Of a stretch of 64,000 nucleotides of DNA, positions 32,606-43,105 are shown one piece after another. The notes under the pieces are model-generated. The model did no database searches and was not told the DNA's origin. It was given only the letters and a program-made list of their open reading frames with translations. The stretch is from Adiantum capillus-veneris (taxonomy: Eukaryota > Streptophyta > Polypodiopsida > Polypodiales > Pteridaceae): positions 176,112,740-176,176,739 of the forward strand of contig CM043944.1 of the NCBI GenBank assembly GCA_014529385.2. Direction: 5' to 3'. Position 1 is the stretch's first letter; each line of letters begins with the position of its first letter. A program made the position numbers and the translations under genes.

Positions 32606-34259
32606 CTATACTTCTATATCCTGATTGTCATTGCAGTATATGAAGTCCAAGAGGAGCTTGGCATTTGTCAATACCCTCCATCCACATGAATGGCTTTCAG
32701 GCTGGATTGGAACCTGCAATTCATTACATGTATTTTTGGGAAAAAATCTTTGAGGATAATCCATTGAAGTGAACAAAGCATAAAGAATTACAACCTTCAC
32801 CACTACAAAATGGATGTCATTCAGCATCTATAAATCTTATAGTAGCACTATCCAAAATTCTTTATAAATGAGGTTCTGCTTTACTAAAAGTATGTGCTTA
32901 TGGTTTACAAAATGTGTCTGCTGCTATACTTACAATTTTGCTTGACCATGTACTCCAGCAAGAGAATTGACAAACTAGCATTTTCTTTTCACAATATCAA
33001 TTGCAATTAAACTCCAATGTGAGCTATAAAAACAAGCCTCAGTTAGCCTTCTAACGTGAATTAGCAAATTCTCTTCACAAGGTGTAGGTAGAAAACTTAC
33101 CTCTCATGATAAGGAATCAAGAAAAATTCACAGATTTCCAAGTCCACATGAGTCAACCACTTTGTGAGCTCTCTAATGTTTGTCTCTGTCCTGAGAAATT
33201 GGGAGATAGCAGGGTCTAAAATCTCCACCTTTTGTTGAAGGTCTGGCTCATATGAATGCATCATTAACCTGGTAAAGAGTTCTTGTTATATAAAGAGTTC
33301 TTGCTAAGCAAAAATACAGAGGAAAACAAAAACAACCTAAGGCATGTGATAAGGAGTGGAGAATTCATCTCCTTGGTCCAGTCCTTGAGAATTTCCAAGG
33401 TCTCAGAGTCAAGTGAATTGTAATCCTCCCTAGGATCCTCCCCACTGAATAGAGTGACAACAAAACCAGTAGGATTGGCACTCCTCAAGAGGGGCACTGG
33501 CTGAGGTTCCAACAGGTCAAGCTCCTTTCTCTCTGCAATTTCCTTGTCTTACTTGGCTCTCTTTTTCCTTTCCTTTTCCTCTTCTTCAGTAATATCAAAA
33601 ACTCCTACTTCAGGATCCTTGGGCTTCCTCCATGGAGGAATGTTGAGAATATTGAATGCCTTTATATCATGCATAGGGACAGGCTCCAAAATTTTTGAAA
33701 ACCTGTATGTCAGCCTCCTAAGAGTGATCATGTCTTTGTCCATCAGAGTAACCCTATGGGCATGAGCTGCACAAATATAGGCATCTTGGAAAATCTCAAT
33801 CATAAAGTCCTCAGAAGCCTCCTGGATACATGCCAATGCAGTACTAGTCCACCTCATGGAAATCTTATACTCCTCTACAACTTGTCTGCACAGTCTCTGG
33901 AAGGGCAGTTTGGGAATTGCAAGATTGATGGCCTTTATGGCCTTCCTTATCTCTCTTAGACATTTGACCCCCTGCTTGAACTTTCTCTTTGTAAGGAGAG
34001 GCTTAAGCTGCACAAGCTTGGAAGCTTTCCTCTGATGTGTATCTTTCCTTTTGCTTGTTTTAGGGTCGGGTAGAGAAGAATCCTTCCTCTGAGATTTGGT
34101 CTTCTTTGTGCCAGCAGAGGTTGGTTTGCCAGGATCTTTAGAAGTGGATGGTTGGTTTGGTAAAGTACTAGCTGAAGCTTTGCTAGGCTTAGGAATCTCT
34201 TCTTCATCTTTGGATAGAGGCTCATCAACTTTCCTTGCAGTCTTCTTGGTCCTTGCCAT
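32606..34259 (-). pseudogene. histone H3/CENH3-like fold fused to Ulp1-like (C48) cysteine protease
   Basis: ATG is at 34259. Residues 1-10 are MARTKKTARK, the H3 tail with K5 for Q5. Residues 11-91 form a Lys/Ser/Pro-rich tail. Residues 92-183 align with the H3 histone fold without gaps: CLREIRK, AIPKLPFQRL, RWTSTALACIQEASEDF, then CAAHAHRVTLMDKD. RW and VTLM are more like plant CENH3 than canonical H3. A 50-residue extension ends in EEEEKERKKRAK, then one in-frame TAA (33549-33551). The same frame continues (DKEIAERKELDLLEPQ) into a Ulp1 module. Introns at 33269-33336 and 33024-33100 join coding segments. SSHWSLIAIDIV carries the catalytic His. A TAG follows KC. FVNSL sits where DSL is usual. 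VPIQPESHSCGW supplies Gln and the catalytic Cys (32684-32686). Family knowledge: Ulp1 enzymes cleave SUMO-like conjugates. A role in chromatin targeting is inference. Confidence 0.8.
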
Positions 34260-34753
34260 CTTCAAAAGGAATAGGAATGATTGTTGCACAACAAACAACA
34301 AACATTAGTAACAAACAACAAACATTTTTTTCCTATTATGACACCCCGTGTGGGATAACCATAGCATTGGAAGTTTCCACCTTCCAAGCGGCTCGCGACC
34401 GAGTGACACCCCGTAGGCGAAATAGCAAAGCGAGGAAAAAGTTCACACATACAAAGATTGCGCACGGGGTGACGGGGTGACGATTGTTCTTCTTGGTCCT
34501 TGCCATCTTCAAAAGGAATAGGAATGATTGCTGCACAACAAACAACAAACATTAGTAACAAACAACAAACATCAGTAACAAACAACAAACATTTTTTTCC
34601 TATTATGACACCCCGTGCGGGATAACCATAGCATTGGAAGTTTTCACCTTCCAAGCGGCTTGCGACCGAGTGACACCCCGTAGGCAAAATAGCAAAGCGA
34701 GGAAAAAGTTCACACATACAAAGATCGCGCACGGGGTGATGGGGTGACAATTG
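34242..34753 (-). repeat. tandem duplication of the H3-Ulp1 promoter and first codons (247-bp period)
   Basis: 34242-34488 and 34489-34753 are nearly identical. Each contains the upstream DNA and the start ATGGCAAGGACCAAGAAG. The outer copy keeps only MARTKK before diverging. It also has an 18-base expansion of the AACAAACAACAAACAT run. The duplication breakpoint lies just after the sixth codon. Confidence 0.9.
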
Positions 34754-35130
34754 TTCCAAGTGCGGGTAAAATTGGGTTGTGAAAGCGCCGCAAGAATCGG
34801 ATAATAGCGCAGCAAGAATCGGGAAAAAATGGGCAAGAATGTGCTCGATTTGAGTGCTTCTCGGGCTTGTATAGGGCGCTATGCGCAACTCCCTAGGTGC
34901 ACAACTCCCTAGGCGCATACTAGCCATTGGGCACAAACTTAGAGGCGGAAACCGCTTGGCACACCCCCCGAGGCGGCATTTTTGGCCATATAAACAACCT
35001 ACCCAACCCACTTTTCCGCTCATTGTCCTTCACAAGGCTAGAAATAAAGCCTCCAAGCGACACCCCGCGACACCCCGTGCGCGAATTTTGAAGGTGTCGA
35101 CGGCTTACCCAGTGACACGCCGTAAGCGAA
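34330..35130. promoter_or_regulatory. divergent promoter region with GACACCCCGT iteron-like repeats
   Basis: GACACCCCGT or its close variants occur at 34340, 34405, 34607, 34672, 35059, 35069 and 35114. The reverse form ACGGGGTGA occurs at about 34464, 34472, 34731 and 34740. They crowd between the H3-Ulp1 start and the acidic gene and are absent elsewhere in this locus. Such clusters often bind a transposase or regulator. Here they could drive both genes. A 253-residue frame across this region is a by-product of the repeats. Confidence 0.65.
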
Positions 35131-35392
35131 TTTATTGAGTGCCAACTCTCTCCTCACCCTCACAGCTCGCATAGCAAGTGACACAATTTGTTGTAATTCT
35201 TTCTTGCTTGCTTAGATTTACAACTTGCATACTTGTTTGTAAACCATTATTAGTTTTTTGCATTATTAAGGAAGGGTAGTTTATTGATATATTTTAGTCA
35301 TAGAAGAAATATATTTCTTAATGTCATGTCTACTTCTTAATGTCTTGATGGACTTCTCTTTTCTCTTTCTCAGACATTTGTGGATTGTCCTA

Positions 35393-36811
35393 ATGGATAC
35401 AGAGGATATGCAAGAGACCGCTGATGAGAGGCTGATGTCTTTTCTTTACAAAGTTAATGAACTTGCAAGATTTCAAAGTGTCAAAGAGATTTTTAATGAT
35501 GCCTTTGAGCTTCAACTACTTGTGGATGGCTTCTCCACACAAATTAGTGAATTGATAGAGATATATACAACATTGACCAAAGATCACAGGCTTGATAATC
35601 TTGTTCATTTTCTTGATATATGCAAAGCAGGTAGCTTGGCAAGGACAGGTATTGCAAAGAAGTGTTCAAGCCTTCATCCAGACTGGAAAAAGATCATAAA
35701 GCCTTGCAAATTTCATGGTAATATGCATTGCCAGTTGGTAGAGTATGACCTTGGACTTATCATTTTCTTCAGTGTACTCCCAACACCAGAGGGCAAACAG
35801 ATTCCAAAGCAGATTTCTCAGGCTGAGGAGGACTAGGAGGAAGAGGAGGAAGAGGAGAGGGAGATGGAGTTCCATGAAGAGGAAGAGAAACTACAAAGCA
35901 TTGAGATGCTGGACATTGCAAAATTTAAAGCAGAAAACATCACTAAAGTGGAGAATGTTGACATTGAGGATGAAGATGTTGATCCTTTGCATTGCACAAC
36001 AACATTTTCCACATAGAAAGTTAACAAAAAGGAATATGTTTTGATGAATGACATTCAGCATCTTTTTTATCTAAGGGAAGTTTTGGCTGAGTGGGGATGT
36101 AATGACATAGGATTCATTGATTACTCTTCTTGCCCCTTAGCAGTCTTGGACACAGAGGCAGAAAATTTTATTGACAGCTCAAGTGTTGGAAAGCTTGTGC
36201 AGGACATTGTTCTGAGATATGAGCAACAGGTTGTACGTTTTGAAGAGGAGTTCAATGAGATCCAAAAAAGGCTTAAAATAGAGCATATGGGAGAGGAAAA
36301 GACTAGAGATTATGAAGTAAGGGTAACTAGATCCATTGATATATGGGAACCTGCCTTTTTTGAGGAGGATGAGTCTCCTAAGGTATGTTTATGACCATTT
36401 TGCTTTGTCTAATTAATGTGCCAAACAATTAACCAAGACATATTTTTGCAGATTGAAATACTGGACACAGACAAATTCCTTGGCAGGGGGAAGGGTTCCA
36501 GACCATTAAATTTAGGAAGGAACCAGAGCTTGGGACACTTTATTGGGAAGCTCAACAAAGAGACTGTCATTATATTCCATAACAAGTTTACAAGAGAACC
36601 ATTGCTGCCAATGCTTGCAATTAAAGCACTTGCAAAGGTTGTTGGTTCATATCAGCTTCCTCCAGGGTTAGAGAAGTTAATATTGGTGGAAAAGGAGGAA
36701 GCCATCCGAATTTTTGGATTCTTCCCTGGACTTATTGGTTCTAGAGCTGGTTATTTTGCCACAATGGCATCCTATGTGCTTGCCCACATCCTATGGGACC
36801 TCATTTCTTGA
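35393..36811 (+). pseudogene. unrecognised acidic protein, two exons
   Basis: ATG is at 35393 (MDTEDMQETADERLMSFLYK). The frame stays open to 36382 apart from TAG codons at 35834-35836 and 36014-36016. It has a clear GT-AG intron at 36383-36451 (GTATGT...TTTGCAG, phase 0) and a second exon ending at 36811. The product would have about 450 residues: a helical N-terminal half, a Glu-rich stretch (35830-35890), a coiled-coil-like segment (YEQQVVRFEEEFNEIQKRL), and a C-terminal half with FLGRGKGSRPLNLGRN and IFGFFPGLIGSRAGYF. I do not recognise a family. Its position, divergent from H3-Ulp1 and convergent with the transposase-like gene, suggests an accessory transposon protein. Confidence 0.6.
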
Positions 36812-38830
36812 TGTACCTTCAAGAACATGATCTTTGATGGCATTGTGGAGAGCTTTCCACTGGTTATACTTCACATTGGATGAACCCTTCTTGGCATTTA
36901 CCTTTCCTAGTTTGCCATGAAACCCTAGGAAAGCTCTGGCCTTCACACCACCAACAAAGACCTTTCTAGGCACATTGTTTCCATTTGAAGATCTCTTCAG
37001 GTCTGTTTCAATCTTAACCTTATTGATAAAACCCTTTCAATACATTTCATTGCAGCATCTCTAGCTGCTTTTGGCTGTAACTTCCAGGCAAACCCCACAT
37101 ACAGATGTACAATTTTCTCCACAATTCTGCAAAGAGCATGCAGAGTGCATATGTGGACATTAGCAAGTGGAATATTTAAAACTGCTTTGAAGTTTGGATC
37201 TTGAGTATGCCTATTGGGTGCTTTGTTCCAATTTGCAGGATTACATTCTTTTGTTGATGCCATACAATACAGACAAGGGCTCTTTGCCATAGCTCCTTTG
37301 GAGACATTGTACATACATTTAAGGGTTTTAAGGTCTCCTCCCATGTGCCATTCCACCCTGTAACTTCCAAACCCTTCAACTTCAAGCTCTTCCCCTAATT
37401 CTTGTGCATTAATGACTTCGGGTATTGTTGTTTGATGGAAAACCCAATCCAGAACATCAAAGTCTTCACTCTCTACTTCAAAAGCACCTAGCCACCAGAC
37501 ATTCTTCTCCGATTGCATGCTGAAGTACTTGGTATCCTTCGGTTTCAATGCTCTGTTCATTAAAGTTATGGAAATCCTCTCAATTTTTATGTTCTTAACA
37601 ATCTCACATTCATCAAGCTTTATCACAAAACTGACAACACCAGCTCATAGAATCTGATCATTTCCTTCTGAAGTGTCTTCAAGTCAAGGAATTAATTATT
37701 GAACTCGTCAAATTGAAGATCCCTCTTTTTACCATGATAGGTACCATGAATGTGGTGAGGCTCACCCAACATCTCCATTATCCTCTCATTGATCTTTTTC
37801 CTTGCCTGCTGCACAATGGATGGATTTGGAAGCAAAGAGGACCTGACTTTACATTGCTTTAACCTTGAGTTCACATTTCTAAACAACTTGCTATAACCAT
37901 CTCTACTAATGCCTACCTTATCCATAGTATATTGCACATCCTCCTTGTCCAAGCAAGAGCTCTACAAAAATCCCTCAATGCACTGCTCCTTTGCCTTGTT
38001 AAACTTCTTCTCTGTGAAAATCTTTTTGGCAACCTTGGGAGGTAAAACATCACAATAATGTTTAGCTGCCATTTCCATGTTTGATGCAGAGTTTGGTTGT
38101 AGCAAAGTCCTAAATCAAAAGGTACAAAATTAACTGATTATTGATCTTGTCCAAATGACACCAACAAAATAAACAAACAGTGATCAACTAAATTAAATCA
38201 TTTAATAAAGAACAACTGCAATAGGGTCTTAATAACAACCTAACAAAAAGATTAACAACCTAACAAAGAAAAGTAACCTACGCATATTAACAAAGAAAAG
38301 TAACCTAAGCATATTAACAAAGAATAGTAGCAACTTAACAATATAAAATAAGCATATATACCTTGCTGCTCTGATTCTCCTGCTGCAACCTCCTTCACCA
38401 CGTCTCAAGGCTTCAATGTTCTTTGACTTCTTTTCTCTTTGTCTGTTTCCTAACATTGTATTCTTTCTTCTAGCTTGTTTGAGCTGAGTTTGTAGCTTTT
38501 CGTTGCTCTCTTTACGTTCCTCAAGCTGTTGTTTAAGAGTATTTATCATTTGTTTGGCCAAATGATCTTCTAACTTAAGAATATCTCTCTCTACCGCAAG
38601 ACTCTGGGTATAACCCAGCAACCCTCTTTGACCATCACCCACAAATTTTATCAAAGATGAACAATTTGATAATGGGGGAGTGCTCTTTGTCATTGGGTCC
38701 ATTGGATACAATCTTCCATCAGTCCATAGATCAATGTATTTTTTTTAATCTTGCCGCATTGCTTCAAATATGGACGAGGACACCTCTGCACATTTGTTTC
38801 TCTTGCGCACTGGACAATATTCTTCATTTA
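36791..38830 (-). pseudogene. transposase-like protein (GGDLK...CLYC...LHALCRI signature), intron-bearing
   Basis: Exon 1 (about 38830-38362) has RKRNKCAEVSSSIFEAM, then KFVGDGQRGLLGYTQSLAVE and a long basic coiled coil (LKQQLEERKESNEKLQTQLK). A GT-AG intron at 38110-38361 follows. Exon 2 has HYCDVLPPKVAKKIFTEKKF, VGISRDGYSKLFRNVNSRLK, then VEWHMGGDLKTLKCMY (about 37340), KSPCLYCMAS (about 37275) and IPLANVHICTLHALCRIVEK (about 37150). A GDLK block, a CxxC and an LHxxxRI block in that order recall transposase cores of large eukaryotic DNA transposons. In-frame stops and one frameshift near 37630 show decay. A further frame at 36791-36973 probably completes the C-terminus. The assignment is by motif pattern only. 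Confidence 0.6.
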
Positions 38831-39177
38831 GCTCAATGTGTAGATGGTATAAGCTTCTCTTCTCCATGGAAGTCTATTAACAGTATTTGTTAGAGATAGT
38901 ACTATAGAGAAAAGCTCTGCAGATACGAGGAAGAAGACGACACAGAAAAGGTTTGTTTCAGCAAGTGAAATTTTGAATTTTGGGCCAGAACTGACGTTTT
39001 CGTTAGTTTTGGAGGGAGTATTTTTTAGAATACTAAAGATCCTAGAAAGATTTGACAATGACATGTTTTCGCGGAGGTAAAAAGGACGCAAACTCACCTT
39101 TTTACAAACATTTCACTATTTTTTAAATAAAGTATATATTCTTTCTCTACATATTCTTACAGGGCACAAAAGTGACC

Positions 39178-40573
39178 TCAAAATTCCCCTAATGCCATGT
39201 CCATAACCTCAATTGGAAGAGATCCCGACTCATGGTGTTTGTGTCTTAACTTGGAGAAAGTTTGTAAGAAAATGCTTTTGGACATTCTCAAACTCTTTCC
39301 AAGTATACGTTGAAATGCTCCCGCCCCACACTTCAACTCCATAAAGAAGAACTGGGGTGACCAATGCATTAAAAAGGTACTTCTTGAGAACCAACACGTG
39401 ATGTTTCCCGCATTACACATATTCTCAAATGCATGATATGCCACTTGTGATTGGATGGAACCTCAAGGCCAAGGTACTTAAATCTCTCAACAACTTCAAG
39501 TGTTTCATTGTTGCACACAATTCATGGCTTCTTCTTATGGTTGGGTTTTACAAGCACAACCTTTGTTTTGGATTCATTCACAATCAACCCACTATGCAAG
39601 CAAAAGTTCTCAAGGACAACCATAAGCTTTTGTGCATCTTCTAAAGTATGTGCTAGAAGCACTACACCATCCGCATACAACAAAAGCATGATTATCGGAT
39701 TGCAAATAGTGACCTTTTCAATGCCTTCTTTTTGCATAAAGTCAAGTACCATTTGTTCCAATTCGTCAATGAATAGACCAAAGAGAGTTGGTGACAATGG
39801 AAATCCTTCTTTAGCCCCAATAGTGCTCATGAAAATTTTTTGAAATTCCTCTTCCCATGCACAATCGACACATGACCTTCTCATAGATTCGAGAAACCGC
39901 AATCATAAACTCACTTGGCACTTGAAGTTCTTCCATCCTTATCCACAAATTGTTACGTGGAATCATATCAAAGGCTTTCTTAAAGTCCACAAAACAACAA
40001 TACAATCGCTTCTCTTTCAACCAGCTTTCCTCCATGAGAACACAAAGAGTGACAAGATGATCAATGGTTCTATGGCATCGACAAAAACCCGCTTGTCCTT
40101 TTGCATGCTTGTCATTCTCTTCAACCCCATCTCCATTATGCACCCAAACAACTTTTCCATAAGATACCAAATCATTATAGTCTGGTAGTTGTCTACATTC
40201 TTTACAACCCTTCCTTTATGCAAAGGCTTAGCCCAATTAGTACTCCAATCATAAGCCATACCATGTTGAAGTGCAAGGTTGAACATGTTACACATCCACT
40301 CATGGGTAAAATCTCATGTCCATTTGATCATCTCCGGCTTGATACCTTGAAGATCTCCCGCTTTGCAAGTGGCCAGCTTTTCAAGCCCACCGCATACATC
40401 TTCAATAGTAAAAAAGGAGGGCATACATGAGAGTGAACCATAAAATGACATTTTTTTAGCATTTGTTGCTCATATAATTGCCTACCATATGTGTATATAT
40501 CCACAAGACTCAAGTCACCAAAATTATCAACCCACTTGCCCTCAAGTTTCTCCAAAATCTTCCACATGCAGGT
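39178..40573 (-). pseudogene. LINE ORF2, reverse transcriptase part (3' piece of a split LINE)
   Basis: Minus-strand frames read MWKILEKLEGKWVDNFGDLS, then a thumb-proximal region with NYQTIMIWYLMEKLFGCIME. GQAGFCRCHRTIDHLVTLCV and LYCCFVDFKKAFDMIPRNNL carry the first catalytic Asp. KEGFPLSPTLFGLFIDELEQ follows, then LLYADGVVLLAHTLEDAQKL, where the usual YADD reads YADG. ESGSLPIEVMDM near 39200 is the last LINE block. It is a non-LTR RT that would prime on nicked target DNA. Loss of the second Asp and several frameshifts mark it as dead. Its 5' part lies beyond the inserted gypsy element, at 50375-52495. Confidence 0.85.
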
Positions 40574-42482
40574 TGTCGGGGATATGTGTTCGAAACTTGA
40601 GCCAGGTCAGCACTAGGCTGCTGGCTGTGGAAAAATTGAGAGCCAAGACTTGCCGCACCACCGCATAGTACAGTAGTTATTAGTTACTTGGTAATGCTAC
40701 CGACACACAGAAATTGCTTGGAAATTGGTAACACCAACAAAATTGACGCACAGTTACAAAGCAGTGTCGTTAACGACACGGTTAATTAATGCAAATGATG
40801 GTTTAGGAGTTTAAGCTCCCCTTACAGATTACCCCGGGCCGTGCGGCTCCGCGATTCATCAAAAAGATTAACTAAACTTAAGCTATCACTTATGAACAAA
40901 AATCCTTCAATGCCGGTTTCCCTAAATTGATTTTTCTTCAGATTTACGTCTTCAATTATCGTCATCTACTCCCTTCTTTTGTTTCTTACTGAGCTTGGCT
41001 CCCTTCTTGCCTGTGAGCTCCCTTGTATTTGTTATGCACTTGCCCTCCTTTTTTGTCTCTTCCTCCCAAAGCCTTGCTTGCTCAAGCACGAGAGAAAGAA
41101 CACACTTCGCCTTATTGAATTCCCCTTGCTTTGTCGGCCTCCTTCTCTAGCAAGGCTCCAACTCGCTTCCTTGCTCCTTCTCTAGCACGGAGAGAAATAG
41201 GCTTCTTGTGCAAGCCCAAGAGAGAGAGAGCACCTTTCTTCTCCAAGCTTGAGAGAGAGAGAGAGAGAGCACACTTTGTTCCCCCTTCCTCTTCCGAGCT
41301 CACCACCTCTTCCTTTCCTCTTCTCTTGTTCACCTCCTATTATTCGCTACTTTTTCCCTCTTTTGCTCTTTTTCACAATAACCACACACCCTCCATGCAA
41401 AAGAATCCAGCTATTAATAGCTCCTCTCTCCCTTAGCAAGGACGGCGCCGTCGTTGCTAGGGAAGCCAAAAAAATCCACCCTTATGACGTGGCAGTGGTG
41501 GAAATGATGCGCACGAAAACCGGCCAAAATGGCTCTAATCTGGTTGCTTTGAGCTCTTGAGCAAATTTCACTTCAGCCACAAGCTCGCCCGAGGCCTGTA
41601 GCACTCCCTATGAGCGCTTCTTTCCCCACTCACTGCTGATGCCTGCTATAAGACGCCATGCCCATTTTTTTTTCCTTTTCCTCCACACTTAAGACCTTAT
41701 TAACATGCCATTGGGAGGCCATTAGTTTTTAGTGGGCGGGCGGCCCTTAAACTTCATAGTGGGCACCACATTGAACGTACATGCAGACCAAGCAATGCCA
41801 AGCAGTACAACTTCGGTACACCCCATTTGGCATACATACTAACAAGGGCTTTGCCAAGGTAGACATCAGAATCAAGACCATACTTGAGAATACAAGAATG
41901 TGTGTTGTGCATTTCCCCACAATCACTGCATTCCAAAACCTGAATGAAGCTCAAAAATTCCCAGATGGCACACCGTCCGAGCAGACTAGGCTGGTACAGA
42001 ACCGGCCATCAGTGAATCTTTAACGGCCAATATCTTGGCAACCGTAAATTTGATCATTGGTCTGAAAAGATCGACGTGCTCCACAAAGTGACTACTTCAA
42101 GCCTGTGCATTCACTTCATTTTTTATCCCTCAGCTACAGTTGCCCAATCTGGTACGGATCTGCAATCGGCTTAAACTTCAAACTGCCATAACTTTTTCTC
42201 CGTAGCTCCAATCGACGAGCCGTAAAGAGAGGCCAATAGAGAACTTCAAGCACTACAATTTTAGATCATAATCTCCCATCTGTGCTCACTTCAAAGCATA
42301 CTCCTTTTTGCCATCATTAAGGCATCTATTGGCCCTTTTAAGCCGCATCTGGCATACATTAATCATTAAACTTGGCTTGTTATCAGGCCCTAAACACTGT
42401 TCATTAATCATGTAAGCTTCAAACAAGCTCAACATGCATTTTTCTGGTATATTTCTTGGCATGAGAGCGGAGCTGCACGACA
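40574..42482 (-). repeat. 3' LTR of the 9.8-kb gypsy element (1,909 bp)
   Basis: It aligns end to end with 48364-50374. It carries part of a PPR-coding fragment at 41754-41954 and lacks about 140 bases of it present in the other LTR. The PPT (minus strand CAGAGGGGGTGGA) lies at 42483-42495. Confidence 0.88.
41754..41954 (-). pseudogene. PPR protein fragment inside the 3' LTR
   Basis: The minus-strand frame has HSCILKYGLDSDVYLGKALV followed by SMYAKWG. This is the end of one and start of the next pentatricopeptide repeat in a plant PLS-class PPR protein (HxxIxKxGxxxDVxxGxALVxMYAKxG). PPR proteins bind organelle RNA. Here the piece is LTR cargo, broken by a deletion upstream. Confidence 0.75.
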
Positions 42483-43105
42483 TCCACCCCCTCTGAACCT
42501 GCACAGCCTGCGGTCTGTGCCAACTGCACTTAATATCTTTAGGAGGTTGATCTTTGTTGAAATGTTCAATAATAATCTGACCATCTCGTTGCTTAAACAA
42601 CTTAACTCATTTCCCTGCAAGGCACCTTGAGCTCAGTGCCATCAAGCTCGCATAACTTGTAGGTCGCATTATCATAAACATGAAGTACTACATATGGTCC
42701 AAACCATCATTTAACCATCTTCCGCATAGCAGTGTACTGGTTCTTCAGGCTATTGTCATATACAAGGACTCAATCCCCATCTTTAATTGCACGAGGTTGT
42801 AGTCTGTGCTTACCATCAAATGTTGCTTTATTTTTCAACCTTGCTTCCTTAAGCATTACTTCAGTCTGTTCAATATCTTCTTGACCCCTCTCAAGTTGGC
42901 GAATGTGCAAAGCAAGCAAACCTTTTGTAGACATACCTTCTTCTCATGGCATTATGGTCCAAGAAATAACCGCTTCCTATGTAGGCATAATGGGTTTTTG
43001 CCCAATGCTAGCTCAAATGGCATAAACCTATATAATAGAACTATGTATAGTTTGATTATCCCATAAAGCAAATGGTAGGAGTTTAGGCCAATCACCAATA
43101 TGTCC

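Larger units (their letters stand above)
32600..38900. mobile_element. candidate DNA transposon encoding H3-Ulp1 fusion, acidic protein and transposase
   Basis: Three intron-bearing, decayed genes are packed into 6.3 kb. They are H3-Ulp1 (minus), an unknown acidic protein (plus, divergent from H3-Ulp1) and a transposase-like protein (minus, convergent with the acidic gene). Retroelement relics lie on both sides. Repeats resembling protein-binding iterons fill the shared promoter. A second H3-Ulp1 copy exists at 54.6 kb. The transposase-like signature and repetition argue for a mobile element. Terminal repeats and a target duplication were not found, so the outer limits are only those of the genes. 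Confidence 0.55.

Noticed and set aside
34262-35023. Minus-strand open frame of 253 codons
   Set aside because: It crosses two tandem copies of the promoter and the iteron-like repeats. It contains the same peptide twice because the DNA is duplicated, and it has no domain.
39011-39022. Stowaway-like MITE terminus (TACTCCCTCC)
   Set aside because: Only one end is visible. No matching inverted end or TA target duplication was found nearby.
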